The notes under the pieces: generated by a model
What the model saw: the letters and a program-made list of their open reading frames with translations, nothing else
Database searches by the model: none
Told to the model about the DNA's origin: nothing
Position numbers and translations under genes: made by a program
Assembly (NCBI RefSeq): GCF_020025155.1
Contig: NZ_CP073751.1
Span: 2,669,167 to 2,733,166 of the forward strand
Source: Halopseudomonas nanhaiensis
Lineage (GTDB): Bacteria > Pseudomonadota > Gammaproteobacteria > Pseudomonadales > Pseudomonadaceae
Reading direction: 5' to 3'
DNA length: 64,000 bases
Shown: piece after piece, positions 1-11,069 of the stretch
Numbering within the stretch: the stretch's first letter is position 1
Layout of the letters: each line of letters begins with the position of its first letter

Positions 1-963
1 CAGATCGAGCCAGAGATGCTCGTGCACCACCCAGCCGGCGCGGTTGACCTTGTGCAGGTCCACCGTCTCGCCCTTGCGCTGCGCATCCAGCAACATACGA
101 AGCAGGCCCAGCAGATTGACGACCCAGGGGTAGACGGGCCGGTTCCAGGCGCTACCGTTGCCGAGATTGGCGACCAGCTCGGCACCGGCGAGAATGATCA
201 ACCAGCTGATATAGATCCATAGCAGAAACAGTGGGAAAGCGGCGAACGCCCCGTAAATCAGCTGATATCCCGGGAACAGCGCAACGTACAGGGCGAAACA
301 CGCCTTGGCTCCCTCGAACAGCAGCGCCACGAGCACCCCACCAATCAGCCCGTGACGCAACGGCACTCGGGTATTGGGCACGGCCACGAACAGCAGCGTG
401 AATGCCGCCATGCTGAGCAACAGCGGAACCCATCCAAGCATCCAGCGACCGGCTGATGCATAACTGCTTTCGTTCCCCATAAATGCCATCGAGGTCAGGT
501 AGGTACTGACGACAAATCCGGCGCCCAGCAGCAACGGCCCGAGACTGAGCACCGCCCAGTACAACAGGAAGCTCGATACACCGCGGCGAGGCTGGCGGAT
601 GCGCCAGATCGCGTTGAACGATTTCTCGATGTTGGTAATCATCAGAAAAGCGGTGACCAGCAGCACGGCGACGCCGATTCCGGTCAGCTGACGTGCCTGG
701 TTGGAGAAATCGGACAGATACTGTTGCACCGCCACCCCCGTGGACGGTACGAAATTCTGGAAGATGAAATTCTCGATCTGACTCCCGGCCTCGGAGAATG
801 ACGGAATCGCAGCCAGCATTGCGTAACTCACGGTCATCACGGGCACGACCGCGAAAAGCGTGGTGTAGGTCAGCGCTGCGGCATTCTTCGGGCAGTTGTC
901 TTCAACGAACCGCTGAACCAGATAGCGGCAAAAAAATGTCAACTGCTGCACTTGCGGCGGCAT
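1..963 (-). CDS. YihY/BrkB-family inner membrane protein (3' end outside window)
   Basis: The reading frame is open from an ATG at 963 down to base 1, about 321 residues, so the C-terminus lies outside the window. The N-terminus has the family pattern of a short basic segment ([20 protein letters not shown]) followed by several long hydrophobic helices, a conserved [16 protein letters not shown] segment and a second helix set ending in [21 protein letters not shown]. Six or more membrane segments are visible. The family (BrkB/YihY, once mistaken for RNase BN) has no settled biochemical role. It is divergent from arsC, with about 90 bases between them. Confidence 0.85.
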   Translation of the reverse strand, partial: MPPQVQQLTFFCRYLVQRFVEDNCPKNAAALTYTTLFAVVPVMTVSYAMLAAIPSFSEAGSQIENFIFQNFVPSTGVAVQQYLSDFSNQARQLTGIGVAVLLVTAFLMITNIEKSFNAIWRIRQPRRGVSSFLLYWAVLSLGPLLLGAGFVVSTYLTSMAFMGNESSYASAGRWMLGWVPLLLSMAAFTLLFVAVPNTRVPLRHGLIGGVLVALLFEGAKACFALYVALFPGYQLIYGAFAAFPLFLLWIYISWLIILAGAELVANLGNGSAWNRPVYPWVVNLLGLLRMLLDAQRKGETVDLHKVNRAGWVVHEHLWLDL

Positions 964-1052
964 CCAGTCTCCCTGACAGGGTTGGCGTAAAGGCTTAGAA
1001 TAGCCGCCAAAGCCGGCACCGGCCACCGCCAGCCACCGAGCACATACGGAGC

Positions 1053-2423
<1,371 letters not shown>

Positions 2424-3134
2424 TCACCAGCCCATCACCCGCTTGACGAACGGGATCGTCAAGCGGTGCTGGGCCTGCAGAGAGGCCTGATCGAGCCGTT
2501 CCAGGACGGCGAACAGCTCGCCCATTCCGCGCGCGCCGCGGCTGAGAATGTAGCGCGCCACCTCGTCGGACAGCTGCAGACCTCGCAGTGACGCGCGCAG
2601 TTGAAGCATCTGCTGCTTGTCCTCATCGTCGAGTGAGTGCAGCTGGAACACCACGCCCCAACCGAGCCGCGACGCCAGATCCGGCAGCCCGATCCCGAGT
2701 GTCCGGGGCGACGCATCAGCGGCGAGCAGCAGCTTGCCGCCCTGCTCGACGAGCCGATTGTACAAATGGAACAGCGCCTCCTCCCACGCCTCGTCACCGG
2801 CAAGCACCTCCAGTTGATCCAGGCATAGAAGATCGAACTGCTCCATCCCCTCGAAGATGCTCTGATCGTGAGCAAGAATCTCTCGCAGCGGCAGGTACAT
2901 CGCCAGCGCACCGACGCCGGCCGCCTCATGGCAGGCTGCCTGAAGCAGATGCGAACGACCGCTTCCCGGCGCGCCCCAAAGATAAACCTGCGACACCGTA
3001 ACGTCGGCAGGGGTGGTCAACGCGCGGACAGCGGCCACGGCGGCCACATTCGGACCGACATGAAAACTGGCGAAGGTCGCTTCGTCACGAAGCTTGATTC
3101 CCAGAGGCAGCTGAACGGGTTGGCCGTATCCCAT
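2424..3134 (-). CDS. hda: DnaA regulatory inactivator Hda
   Basis: This 236-residue protein is homologous to the AAA+ domain of DnaA and lacks the DNA-binding domain. Walker A is GAPGSGRSHLL (about residues 55-65) and Walker B is LLCLDQLE. The N-terminal QLPLGIKL is the clamp-binding motif by which Hda docks on DnaN. With the clamp it stimulates ATP hydrolysis by DnaA and so prevents re-initiation at oriC. The start codon overlaps the stop of the upstream exporter gene (TGATG), so the two are translationally coupled. This order (exporter then hda, divergent from purMN) is standard in Pseudomonas. Confidence 0.95.
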   Translation of the reverse strand: MGYGQPVQLPLGIKLRDEATFASFHVGPNVAAVAAVRALTTPADVTVSQVYLWGAPGSGRSHLLQAACHEAAGVGALAMYLPLREILAHDQSIFEGMEQFDLLCLDQLEVLAGDEAWEEALFHLYNRLVEQGGKLLLAADASPRTLGIGLPDLASRLGWGVVFQLHSLDDEDKQQMLQLRASLRGLQLSDEVARYILSRGARGMGELFAVLERLDQASLQAQHRLTIPFVKRVMGW

Positions 3135-4237
3135 CAGTCCTGCTTCACTTCGTCGATATCGGTGATGATGTCGTCACCGTCGGTCGACACTCGGTAGGCT
3201 TCAGAGGCCTTGTAGCGCCGATTCGCGTGCCGCACCAGGACCATGACGATCGCGGCGACGGGCAACGCCACGAGGATACCGACGAAGCCGAACAGCTGCC
3301 CGCCGGCAAGCACTGCGAAAATCACCGCGACCGGATGCAGGCCGATCCGGTCGCCAACCAGCAGCGGCGTGATGATTATGCTTTCGAGGGTCTGCACCAC
3401 GCTGAACGCCACGATGACCATCACCAGATGAAACACATCGCCGAACTGGAACGCCGCAGCGACAAGCGCCGCCCCGGCACCCACGGCAAAGCCCAGGTAG
3501 GGAACGATGCTGGCGAGACCAGCCACCATGCCGATCAACAGCGCCAGATCCAGGCCAACCAGCCACAGACCCAGCGAGTACAGAATGCCCAGACACAGCA
3601 TGACCAACAGTTGCCCACGAATGAAGGCGCCAAGAACGACATCGCACTCCCTGACCAGGGAAACGATCATCGGCTCCTGATCCCGTGGCAGCAGGCTGCG
3701 GCAGCGGGCAACGATATAGTCGAAGTCCCGCAGCAGATAGAACCCGACGACCGGGATCATGAACAGGTTCACCATCCAGGTGATCAGCGCCATGGTTGAT
3801 CGGGTAGCCTGTGCGAGGATCATCCCGAGGATCCCGCCAGTGCTGCTGAGATTGTCACGGATGGTGTCGCGCACCGTATCCAGGCGGAAATCGTCCGTCG
3901 AGACGCCGGTGCGAACCTCGACCCAGGGCAGCGCGACGTGATTGATCCAGTCGATCATGGCCGGTATCTGGTCACGCAGCCAGGCAATCTGGTTGCCGAG
4001 AAGCGGAACCAGAATGACGATGCTCAGCACCAGAACGCCGGTACCGATGGCGAACACGACCACCACCGCCATTATTCGAGACAGGCCGAGCCGTTCCAGG
4101 CGATCGGCCAGCGGGTCGCCGAGGTAAGCGAGCAACATGCCGATCAGGAACGGCGAAAGGATCGGACTCAGGAAATACAGCGCGGCGACCAGCGCAGCCA
4201 ATCCGGCAACCCAGTACCAACGGTAGTCGGCGTTCAT
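3134..4237 (-). CDS. AI-2E family transporter (PerM-like)
   Basis: This 367-residue polytopic protein has about eight membrane helices, beginning WYWVAGLAALVAALYFLSP. It includes the family segment LAYLGDPLADRLERLGLSR after the second helix and the late GLHPVAVIFAVLAGGQLFGFVGILVALPVAA motif of the AI-2E/PerM family. Members have been tied to autoinducer-2 export or to sodium/proton exchange; the substrate cannot be told here. It lies between the DUF2066 gene (27-base gap) and hda (TGATG overlap), apparently in one operon. Confidence 0.9.
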   Translation of the reverse strand: MNADYRWYWVAGLAALVAALYFLSPILSPFLIGMLLAYLGDPLADRLERLGLSRIMAVVVVFAIGTGVLVLSIVILVPLLGNQIAWLRDQIPAMIDWINHVALPWVEVRTGVSTDDFRLDTVRDTIRDNLSSTGGILGMILAQATRSTMALITWMVNLFMIPVVGFYLLRDFDYIVARCRSLLPRDQEPMIVSLVRECDVVLGAFIRGQLLVMLCLGILYSLGLWLVGLDLALLIGMVAGLASIVPYLGFAVGAGAALVAAAFQFGDVFHLVMVIVAFSVVQTLESIIITPLLVGDRIGLHPVAVIFAVLAGGQLFGFVGILVALPVAAIVMVLVRHANRRYKASEAYRVSTDGDDIITDIDEVKQD

Positions 4238-4264
4238 TGTTGCTCCTTGCAGGGCAGTCCGGGC

Positions 4265-5452
4265 TCAGCGCCAGCGGTAGTAGAGGGTATTCGGGTCTGG
4301 TTGCGGGCGGCTCGGCGCAGGCGACGCGTCAGGCAGATCCGCTTGCGGCTGCGCCAACGGGTCGTCGCTCGTCGCTTGCGCCGGTTCCGTTACCTCTACA
4401 TCACCCTCTGGCGCCATCTCTTCGATGTCAGGCAACGGTGCGGGTTCGGCCGGCGGCTCGGGCTCGACAGGCGGCGCTTCGGTGCGCTGCATACGGTGAT
4501 CCAGCGCAAGCATCCGCTCCAACTGCGCTTCGTCATCCGGGAATGCAAGTCGGAAAGTGACCTTGTCGCCCTCAACCGACAGCAGCTGCGGTGAACTGTT
4601 TGCGCCGAGCTGCTGAATCATGCGTTGTATTCCGGCGAACTCCGCCAGCGTCCCCACCTCGTCCACCACGATCGTCCAGCGACTCAACTCGCTGCCGCTG
4701 GCCGCCACTGCATACTGATCGAAGATCGCGGCTGCCACTGCCTTCATCAGGTTGTCGGCGGCAACCGCTGGATCTTCGGCTTTCTCCGCGCCAGAGTATT
4801 CCTGCTGGTTCAGCCAGAAGGTCCAGCTCAGTTCAGTCTCGTTGTCGTCCGACCGGGCGCCCACAGCCAGAATTCCCTCCGGCGCGTAGCGTTCGCTGGC
4901 ACTAGCCAGTGCGTCATCATCAGCCTGGCGAATCGACGACTCGCTGACACGGCCACGATCTTCCAGATCGGCCAGCGGGAAGCTGAGCGGCACGGCCCTA
5001 TGCTCGGCAGCCCGGCGCAGCACGTCGGCCCACTGGCTGTCCTGTCCGACCATCTCGTCTCCAAGCGACTGGGCATCTACCGCCCATACCAACACACCCG
5101 GACGGTTGCGTCCGAGCATGGGTGAACCACCGCTGGACAGGACCTCGCGCAGTACCGCCGGCTCGAAATCCATCGTAACCGTGCCACGCTCAGTATTGGC
5201 GATCCGCCGCATCAGGCTGCGAGGGTCATCCAGCGCACGTGAAAACGAAGCCGCATTGCGCTCGACGCGCTCACCCGCCAGGCGCGTCAGCATGACCTGA
5301 ACGCCCTCGCGAATGACTTCGTCACGACCCTTTTCCTCATCCTGTGGAAGTTCGACGCGATAAAACCCTTCCACCACCGCGGCCGAGACACAGGTGGACG
5401 CCAGCGCAGCTGGAAGCAGGAAGACCGAGAGGAGATGACGCATCACAGGCAT
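4265..5452 (-). CDS. DUF2066 secreted protein
   Basis: The product is 395 residues from an ATG at 5452 ([19 protein letters not shown]). That start has a GGAA about eight bases upstream and begins directly with a signal peptide; an ATG at 5443 would also keep the signal. The mature part carries the DUF2066 domain ([20 protein letters not shown] at its start). The last 100 residues are rich in Pro, Glu and Ala ([19 protein letters not shown]) and probably disordered. Function is unknown. It heads the operon with the exporter and hda and is divergent from purM. Confidence 0.82.
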   Translation of the reverse strand: MPVMRHLLSVFLLPAALASTCVSAAVVEGFYRVELPQDEEKGRDEVIREGVQVMLTRLAGERVERNAASFSRALDDPRSLMRRIANTERGTVTMDFEPAVLREVLSSGGSPMLGRNRPGVLVWAVDAQSLGDEMVGQDSQWADVLRRAAEHRAVPLSFPLADLEDRGRVSESSIRQADDDALASASERYAPEGILAVGARSDDNETELSWTFWLNQQEYSGAEKAEDPAVAADNLMKAVAAAIFDQYAVAASGSELSRWTIVVDEVGTLAEFAGIQRMIQQLGANSSPQLLSVEGDKVTFRLAFPDDEAQLERMLALDHRMQRTEAPPVEPEPPAEPAPLPDIEEMAPEGDVEVTEPAQATSDDPLAQPQADLPDASPAPSRPQPDPNTLYYRWR

Positions 5453-5705
5453 GAAAGATTCCGTTGACGTGCGCTGCAGGTGCCGGGGGCGGCGTGGGAG
5501 CAGCAAACCAGAGGCATACATTAAAGAAACGTCAGGGTGGCGGCAACTCGACGCTGCTCGACTGCGCCACGCTTGGCGCAAACGGGCATTCAGGACGGTT
5601 GCTGGCATGGTCGTGTGCGAAGCGAGTTGGTACACTAGGCCGCTAAATTTATCTCGGCCGTCGGCGACGGCCAGACCTTCCGAACTTCTCCACCGAGAGC
5701 CGCCC

Positions 5706-6770
5706 ATGAGCAACCAGTCCCCGTCCAAACCCTCCATCAGCTACAAGGACGCCGGTGTCGATATCGATGCCGGCAACGCCCTGGTCGATCGCATCAAGCA
5801 CGTCGCCAAGCGTACCTCGCGGCCGGAAGTCATGGGCGGGCTGGGCGGGTTCGGTGCGTTATGTGAAATTCCGGCAGGCTACCGGCAGCCGGTGCTGGTA
5901 TCGGGTACCGATGGTGTCGGCACCAAGCTGCGCCTGGCGATGGATCTGAACAAGCATGACAGCATCGGCATCGATCTGGTGGCCATGTGTGTCAACGATC
6001 TGGTGGTCTGCGGCGCCGAGCCGCTGTTCTTCCTCGATTACTACGCCACCGGCAAACTCAACGTGGACGTGGCCGCGCAGGTGGTGGAAGGCATCGGTCG
6101 CGGTTGTGAGCTGGCCGGGTGCGCGCTGGTTGGCGGCGAAACCGCCGAGATGCCCGGGATGTACGAAGGCGACGACTACGATCTGGCCGGCTTTTGTGTG
6201 GGCGTGGTCGAGAAATCCGACATCATCGATGGCAGCAAGGTAGGCGCGGGCGACGTGCTGATTGCCCTGCCCTCCTCAGGCCCGCATTCCAACGGCTATT
6301 CGCTGATTCGCAAGATCATCGAAGTCTCGAAGGTGGACATTCAGTCCGTCTCGCTCGACGGGCAGCCGCTTACCGAATTGCTGATGGCTCCTACGCGGAT
6401 CTACGTAAAGGCCTTGTTGCAACTGATCAAACAGACGGGCGCGGTCAAGGCGATGGCGCATATCACCGGCGGCGGTCTGCTGGAAAACATCCCGCGGGTT
6501 CTCCCTGAGGGCGCGATTGCCAGCATCGACCTGTCCAGCTGGGAGCGTCCTGCGGTGTTCGACTGGCTGCAGGCCCAGGGCAATGTTGACGAGAAGGAAA
6601 TGCACCGCGTACTGAACTGCGGCGTAGGCATGGTCATTTGCGTCGCTGCGGATCAGGCCCAGACAGCCCTCCAGGCCCTGACCCAGGCGGGGGAACAGCC
6701 ATGGATCATTGGCGAGATTCACTCTGGAGCCGATTCGGACGAAGCGGTCATCCTGCGCAACGGTCGCTGA
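5706..6770 (+). CDS. purM: phosphoribosylformylglycinamidine cyclo-ligase
   Basis: PurM (AIR synthetase) closes the imidazole ring in the fifth step of purine synthesis, using ATP. The 354-residue product starts [20 protein letters not shown] at an ATG with GAGAG upstream. It has [13 protein letters not shown] and [11 protein letters not shown], the conserved AIRS phosphate-binding and catalytic segments, and [16 protein letters not shown] in the C-terminal domain. The length is normal. It is followed after four bases by purN, giving the usual purMN operon. Confidence 0.97.
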   Translation: MSNQSPSKPSISYKDAGVDIDAGNALVDRIKHVAKRTSRPEVMGGLGGFGALCEIPAGYRQPVLVSGTDGVGTKLRLAMDLNKHDSIGIDLVAMCVNDLVVCGAEPLFFLDYYATGKLNVDVAAQVVEGIGRGCELAGCALVGGETAEMPGMYEGDDYDLAGFCVGVVEKSDIIDGSKVGAGDVLIALPSSGPHSNGYSLIRKIIEVSKVDIQSVSLDGQPLTELLMAPTRIYVKALLQLIKQTGAVKAMAHITGGGLLENIPRVLPEGAIASIDLSSWERPAVFDWLQAQGNVDEKEMHRVLNCGVGMVICVAADQAQTALQALTQAGEQPWIIGEIHSGADSDEAVILRNGR

Positions 6771-6774
6771 TCGC

Positions 6775-7446
6775 GTGAGCTGTCGCGTCGTTGTACTGAT
6801 TTCCGGATCCGGTAGTAATCTTCAGGCGCTGATGGACCAGGCCGATCCCGAGCTGTGCCAGATTGTCGCCGTCGTCTCCAACCGCCCCGGGGTGCTGGGG
6901 CTCGAGCGCGCACGCCGTCAAGGGATCGAGACAGCCGTACTCGATCACACCGGCTATGCCGATCGCGACAGCTTCGACCGGGCGCTGGTCACACTGATTG
7001 ATGGCTACCGTCCGGATCTGGTCATTCTCGCGGGCTTCATGCGCATCCTTACCCCCGCTTTCGTCGCGCATTATCATGCCCGGCTATTGAACATCCATCC
7101 GTCGCTGTTGCCGAAATACAAGGGCCTGAACACCCATCGGCGCGCGCTCGAAGCCGGCGACCAGGAACATGGAGCCACTGTTCACTTCGTTACCGAAGAA
7201 CTGGATGGTGGTCCCCTGATCCTGCAGTCAGCCATTCCGATCGTAGCCGGGGACACGCCCGAAGCTCTGGCCGCCCGGGTGCAACAGCGAGAACATCTGC
7301 TATATCCCCGAGTGATGAACTGGTTCGCCGCTGGCCGACTACAATTGCATAACGGTCGCGCTTGTCTGGATGGTGACCCCATCGGCCCGAACGGTTTAAG
7401 GCTGGAAAACACGGAATTCGACATGCGAGAGATGCCCGATGCCTGA
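6775..7446 (+). CDS. purN: phosphoribosylglycinamide formyltransferase
   Basis: This is the folate-dependent GAR transformylase, which transfers a formyl group from 10-formyltetrahydrofolate to GAR. From the GTG at 6775, four bases after the purM stop, the protein is 223 residues. It begins with the phosphate-binding LISGSGSNLQALMD. The catalytic Asn-His pair is in LNIHPSLLPKYKGLNTH, and the catalytic Asp is in TEELDGGPLILQ. No ATG lies near the start of homology, which supports GTG. The end overlaps the next gene by eight bases. Confidence 0.95.
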   Translation: MSCRVVVLISGSGSNLQALMDQADPELCQIVAVVSNRPGVLGLERARRQGIETAVLDHTGYADRDSFDRALVTLIDGYRPDLVILAGFMRILTPAFVAHYHARLLNIHPSLLPKYKGLNTHRRALEAGDQEHGATVHFVTEELDGGPLILQSAIPIVAGDTPEALAARVQQREHLLYPRVMNWFAAGRLQLHNGRACLDGDPIGPNGLRLENTEFDMREMPDA

Positions 7447-8200
7447 GCGCCGCAATCACCGTTTTGCAAGCCGTCCGGTGCGCTGGACTCTGTTGTTACC
7501 CCTTCTACTGAGCAGCGCCCTGACCATGGCGCAGGATCTCGTCCCCTTCACCGCCAGCTACGCCGCCGACATGCGCAAGATTCCGGTAAATGGGGAAGCC
7601 ACACACAGCCTTACACGTGCGGAAGACGGCAAATGGCGCCTCGACTTCAGCGCCGGCATGTTTGTCGCACGTCTCAGCGAGAAGAGCGTCCTGCGTGTCG
7701 AGGATGACGCCATCGTGCCGTTGACCTATCGCTATCAGCGGCGGGGTCTGGGCCGGGGGCGTGAAACGCTGCAATTCTTCGACTGGGAATCAGGCGTCGT
7801 GACCGGCGAACACAAGGGCGAGCCGTTCACGCTCCCCACGGAACCCGGTCTCCTCGATCAGACCACCTATCAGCTTGCGCTGCAGCGTGACCTGGCCGCT
7901 GGCAAGCAGGATATGACCTATCGCGTCGTCGACGGCGATGACATCGACGAATATCGCTTTCGCGTGGTAGGTGAAGACCGCGTGACTACGCGCGTCGGAC
8001 AATTCGATACCATCGAGGTCGAGCGGGTTCGCGAACCGGACTCGAAGCGGGAAACGACCCTGTGGTTTGCCAAGGACTGGCAATATCTGCTCGTGCGCCT
8101 GAATCAGATCGAAACCGACGGACAGGAATACCAGATCGTGCTCAAGGATGCGGTGGTCGACGGTGAACCGGTTACAGGCATTCCGGTCGGCGCCCAGTAA
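7439..8200 (+). CDS. DUF3108 secreted protein
   Basis: This 253-residue protein has a signal peptide (RRNHRFASRPVRWTLLLPLLLSSALTMAQ) followed by a DUF3108 domain. The domain starts VPFTASYAADMRKIPVNGEA and runs through RYQRRGLGRGRETLQFFDW. The family is periplasmic or outer-membrane associated and mostly beta-stranded, with unknown function. The gene overlaps the end of purN by eight bases and closes the purMN operon just before a strong terminator. Confidence 0.85.
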   Translation: MPERRNHRFASRPVRWTLLLPLLLSSALTMAQDLVPFTASYAADMRKIPVNGEATHSLTRAEDGKWRLDFSAGMFVARLSEKSVLRVEDDAIVPLTYRYQRRGLGRGRETLQFFDWESGVVTGEHKGEPFTLPTEPGLLDQTTYQLALQRDLAAGKQDMTYRVVDGDDIDEYRFRVVGEDRVTTRVGQFDTIEVERVREPDSKRETTLWFAKDWQYLLVRLNQIETDGQEYQIVLKDAVVDGEPVTGIPVGAQ

Positions 8201-8209
8201 CGGTTGACA

Positions 8210-8249
8210 GGCATAAAAAAACCGCGCCTGAGCGCGGTTTTTTTATGCC
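8210..8249. terminator. bidirectional intrinsic terminator
   Basis: A perfect 18-base inverted repeat (8210-8227 and 8232-8249) with a four-base CTGA loop has a GC core, CCGCGC, flanked by A7 on one side and T7 on the other. It can therefore end both the plus-strand purMN transcript and the convergent minus-strand dehydrogenase transcript. Confidence 0.93.
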
Positions 8250-8259
8250 TGATTCAAGC

Positions 8260-9483
8260 TCAGGACCTGGTGAAACGCTCGCCCGCTTCGGCACGCTTGA
8301 CCAGACCCGCCGCCGGCTTCCAGAACTCACCCTGGTCGGCTTCGAACTCGCGAATCTTCGCCAGGACCTTATCCAGACCCAGGCTGTCGGCGTAGGCCAT
8401 CGGACCACCGCGCTCAGCGGGAAAGCCGTAACCGAAGCGATAGACCCGGTCGATATCCTCGGCGCTCTCAGCGAAACCTTCATCCAGAATGCGCGCGCCT
8501 TCGTTGACCAGTGCCAGGATGCAGCGTTCGACGATCTCGTCATCACCGATATCGCGCTGCGTGTAGCCGGCTTCCTCGGCAACCTCGCGGGCCATCATGT
8601 CGGTTTCCGGATCATGAATCGCCTGACGGCTGCCCGGTTCGTACTTGTAGAAGCCGTGGCCGCTCTTCTGACCGAAGCGCTCCATCTCGCACAGCTTGTT
8701 GTCGAGCCATACGACAGGCTCGCCGCGGCCGACGCCGGCCAGTTGGCGCGAGCGCCAGCCAAGGTCGACACCGACAACGTCGTACATGCGATATGGACCC
8801 ATGGCCATGCCGAAACCCTGCAGCGCTGTATCGATCTGCCATGGTGTGGCGCCCTCGAGCATCAGCAGGCGCGCCTGACGGGAGTACTTTTCCAGCATGC
8901 GGTTGCCGATGAAACCGTGGCAGTTGCCGGCCAGGACTGCTTCCTTGCCGATCTTCTTGCCGACAGCCAGGCAGGTATCCATCACATCCTGCGCAGTGGC
9001 CTTGCCGCGCACCACTTCCAGCAACTTCATGATGTGCGCGGGGCTGAAGAAGTGCAGACCGAGTACCTGCGACGGACGCTGGGTAGCAGACGCTATTTCG
9101 TCGATGTCCAGATAGGAGGTGTTGGTAGCAAGGATCGCTCCCTGCTTCACCGCCTTGTCCAGATCCGCGAAAATCTTCTTTTTCAGATCCATGTTTTCGT
9201 AGACGGCTTCCACCACCAGATCCATGTCATTCAGATCGTTGTACTGCTGGGTAGTGCTTACGCGGTCGACACGTGCCTTGGCTTCGGCCTCGTCGAAGCG
9301 CTGCTGAGCTACCGAGCGCTTGTAGACGTTACGAATCTCATCGACGCCCTTCTCCAGCATTTCCGCATTGACGTCGAGCCAGGTCACCGGGTAGCCGGCG
9401 TTGATGAAGTTCATGACGATACCGCGACCCATGGTACCGGCGCCGATAACGCCGACACGCTTGATATTCTCGAACGAAGCCAT
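8260..9483 (-). CDS. 3-hydroxyacyl-CoA dehydrogenase
   Basis: This 407-residue enzyme oxidises 3-hydroxyacyl-CoA (or 3-hydroxybutyryl-CoA) to the 3-keto form with NAD+. The N-terminal Rossmann motif is VGVIGAGTMGRGIVMNF. The catalytic histidine lies in LGLHFFSPAHIMKLLEVV, followed by the conserved GNCHGFIGNRM. Two C-terminal dehydrogenase domains follow, the second containing EEAGYTQRDIGDDEIVERC and FGYGFPAERGGP, as in the C-terminal part of FadB without the hydratase half. The ATG at 9483 is preceded by AGGAGG on its own strand. The gene stands alone, facing the purMN terminator. Confidence 0.92.
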   Translation of the reverse strand: MASFENIKRVGVIGAGTMGRGIVMNFINAGYPVTWLDVNAEMLEKGVDEIRNVYKRSVAQQRFDEAEAKARVDRVSTTQQYNDLNDMDLVVEAVYENMDLKKKIFADLDKAVKQGAILATNTSYLDIDEIASATQRPSQVLGLHFFSPAHIMKLLEVVRGKATAQDVMDTCLAVGKKIGKEAVLAGNCHGFIGNRMLEKYSRQARLLMLEGATPWQIDTALQGFGMAMGPYRMYDVVGVDLGWRSRQLAGVGRGEPVVWLDNKLCEMERFGQKSGHGFYKYEPGSRQAIHDPETDMMAREVAEEAGYTQRDIGDDEIVERCILALVNEGARILDEGFAESAEDIDRVYRFGYGFPAERGGPMAYADSLGLDKVLAKIREFEADQGEFWKPAAGLVKRAEAGERFTRS

Positions 9484-9532
9484 GGTTGTTTGCCTCCTGA
9501 AAAGGATGAACGTGACTGCGGAGCAGTCGGAC

Positions 9533-9556
9533 CGGTGCGACCTGCAGGTCGCACCG
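9533..9556. repeat. 24-bp perfect palindrome upstream of the dehydrogenase gene
   Basis: The arm CGGTGCGACCTG is followed at once by its reverse complement. It lies about 50 bases upstream of the start codon of the 3-hydroxyacyl-CoA dehydrogenase gene. It could be an operator, part of the 5' leader, or an extragenic palindrome. Nothing in the sequence decides between these. Confidence 0.5.
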
Positions 9557-9758
9557 ACGGGGACGCATACCTTACGCAAATCCGGAACCGCTTTGAACAC
9601 GTAGCCTGAGTATCAGCCGTATTCACGTTGTGAATGCACAGTCAGCGTGCCGTGATACGGCGCAGACCGCTGGTAGCGTCGACCTCGCAATAGTCGGTCG
9701 ATCGGATACAATCCGCGCGACAAGGGTTACCGATAAACGCATTGCATCCAGTAGTTCA

Positions 9759-10706
9759 ATGTATCGACCAGGTAGACGTACCTTTGCAGGCGCGCTCGTG
9801 TGCGTCCTGCTTGCATTCACCTCACTGCTTGACGCTGCGCCCGCCTCCTTCGAAGCGGCCAAGGTGCTCGCTCGCCAGCAGGTATGGCACGACCGCAATC
9901 AGACCGGCAGCTTCTATTGCGGTTGCGACTGGGAGTGGGCCGGGCGCTCCGGTGGGCGCGTGAACCTGGAAAGTTGCGGCTATGTGATTCGCGCCCAGGT
10001 CAACCGCGCCGTGCGTATCGAGTGGGAGCACATCGTTCCTGCTTCCCTGTTTGGCCAGCAACGACTGTGTTGGCAGCAAGGCGGCCGCCCCAACTGCAAG
10101 CGGGTCGATCCGCTGTTCAATCTCATGGAAGCTGACTTGCACAACCTCGCACCCGCCATTGGCGAGGCGAATGCCGATCGAAGCAACTATCGCTTCGCGA
10201 TGCTTCCTGATACGCCCTACAACCACGGCCAGTGCCCGATAAAGATCTCGTTCATACAGCGCGCGGTCGAACCGCGTGACGAGATCAAGGGGCTCATCGC
10301 GCGGGTCTATTTCTACATGCATGATCGTTACGATCTGCGCCTGTCGCGTCAGCAGGAACAGCTGTTGATGGCGTGGAATCTACGCTACCCGCCGGACGCT
10401 TGGGAGCTTGAGCGAGATCGGCGGATCACAGCAATCATGGGCCATGGGAATGCGTTCGTGCGCGGCGAACGGGCCTGGCTACCGGGGCATCGCAACACGG
10501 CAGAAGGCGTGCGGCGCGGCAGCCCGGCGCAAGTATCCAACGAAGCGGCCCGGCGCCCGGTGATCGGCAACAGCCGCAGTCGGGTTTATCACCTGCCAAA
10601 GGGGTGTCCGAGCTATTCCAGCGTCAGTGCCGGCAATCGCATAGCTTTCAACGAAGAGGCGCAAGCCATTCGCGAGGGATATCGCAAGGCGGGGAACTGC
10701 AGGTAG
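9759..10706 (+). CDS. endonuclease I with extra C-terminal domain
   Basis: From the ATG at 9759 the product is 315 residues. A signal peptide (about residues 1-25, ending LLDAAPA) is followed by the EndA/NucM nuclease domain. The catalytic histidine sits in EWEHIVPASLFG and the metal-binding region in FNLMEADLHNLAPAIGEANADR. Cysteines suit an exported, disulfide-bonded enzyme. The family cuts DNA non-specifically in the periplasm or outside the cell. After the nuclease domain comes an added segment of about 50 residues with GNSRSRVYHLPKGCPSY, resembling the small sunset-type domain of other secreted nucleases. An in-frame extension upstream to 9630 lacks coding character. Confidence 0.9.
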   Translation: MYRPGRRTFAGALVCVLLAFTSLLDAAPASFEAAKVLARQQVWHDRNQTGSFYCGCDWEWAGRSGGRVNLESCGYVIRAQVNRAVRIEWEHIVPASLFGQQRLCWQQGGRPNCKRVDPLFNLMEADLHNLAPAIGEANADRSNYRFAMLPDTPYNHGQCPIKISFIQRAVEPRDEIKGLIARVYFYMHDRYDLRLSRQQEQLLMAWNLRYPPDAWELERDRRITAIMGHGNAFVRGERAWLPGHRNTAEGVRRGSPAQVSNEAARRPVIGNSRSRVYHLPKGCPSYSSVSAGNRIAFNEEAQAIREGYRKAGNCR

Positions 10707-10721
10707 ATCGCAACGGGACGG

Positions 10722-11054
10722 TCAGACCGGATCGATAGCGGAACGCCCCGTTGGAAGCACCTCCCATTCCGGTTCCTCGAACTCGCCTACCAGGCGGAAC
10801 TCGCAAAACCGGGCGTGCTTGGCCATGATCGCCCGCACCATTTCATCGCGGTTGTCGTCCTTCGCGTCGCGGGCTCCCTTGGACTCCCAACTGGCAATGG
10901 CGAGCAGCGTGTCCGGCTCGCCGATCTTGCGATGCAAGCGGGTGCCCAACGCCCCAGGCGTCTGCTGGATGACCTCACTGGCCCTCACCCAGGCTTCGGC
11001 GTATTCCTCCACCGTGTAACCTGGCTTGACGCGAACCTCGAAGACGAACTTCAT
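10722..11054 (-). CDS. antibiotic biosynthesis monooxygenase-like (ABM fold) protein
   Basis: This 110-residue protein begins MKFVFEVRVKPGYTVEEYAEAW. A central TPGALGTRLHRKIGEPDTLLAIASWESKGA matches the dimeric alpha-beta barrel (ABM/EthD-like) pattern of a strand, a helix, then a substrate-facing strand with Trp and Ser. The family includes cofactor-free oxygenases and heme-binding proteins; no catalytic residue can be assigned. It sits 15 bases downstream of the hybrid kinase gene on the same strand, so it may be cotranscribed from upstream. Confidence 0.6.
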   Translation of the reverse strand: MKFVFEVRVKPGYTVEEYAEAWVRASEVIQQTPGALGTRLHRKIGEPDTLLAIASWESKGARDAKDDNRDEMVRAIMAKHARFCEFRLVGEFEEPEWEVLPTGRSAIDPV

Positions 11055-11069
11055 CCACCGCTCCCGTGT

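Noticed and set aside
9533-9556. Terminator role for the 24-bp palindrome
   Set aside because: No loop and no T-run on either side; an operator or extragenic palindrome is more likely.
8245-9609. Plus-strand open frame of 454 residues
   Set aside because: Antisense to the 3-hydroxyacyl-CoA dehydrogenase gene, which has all family motifs. High GC third positions make such frames common.
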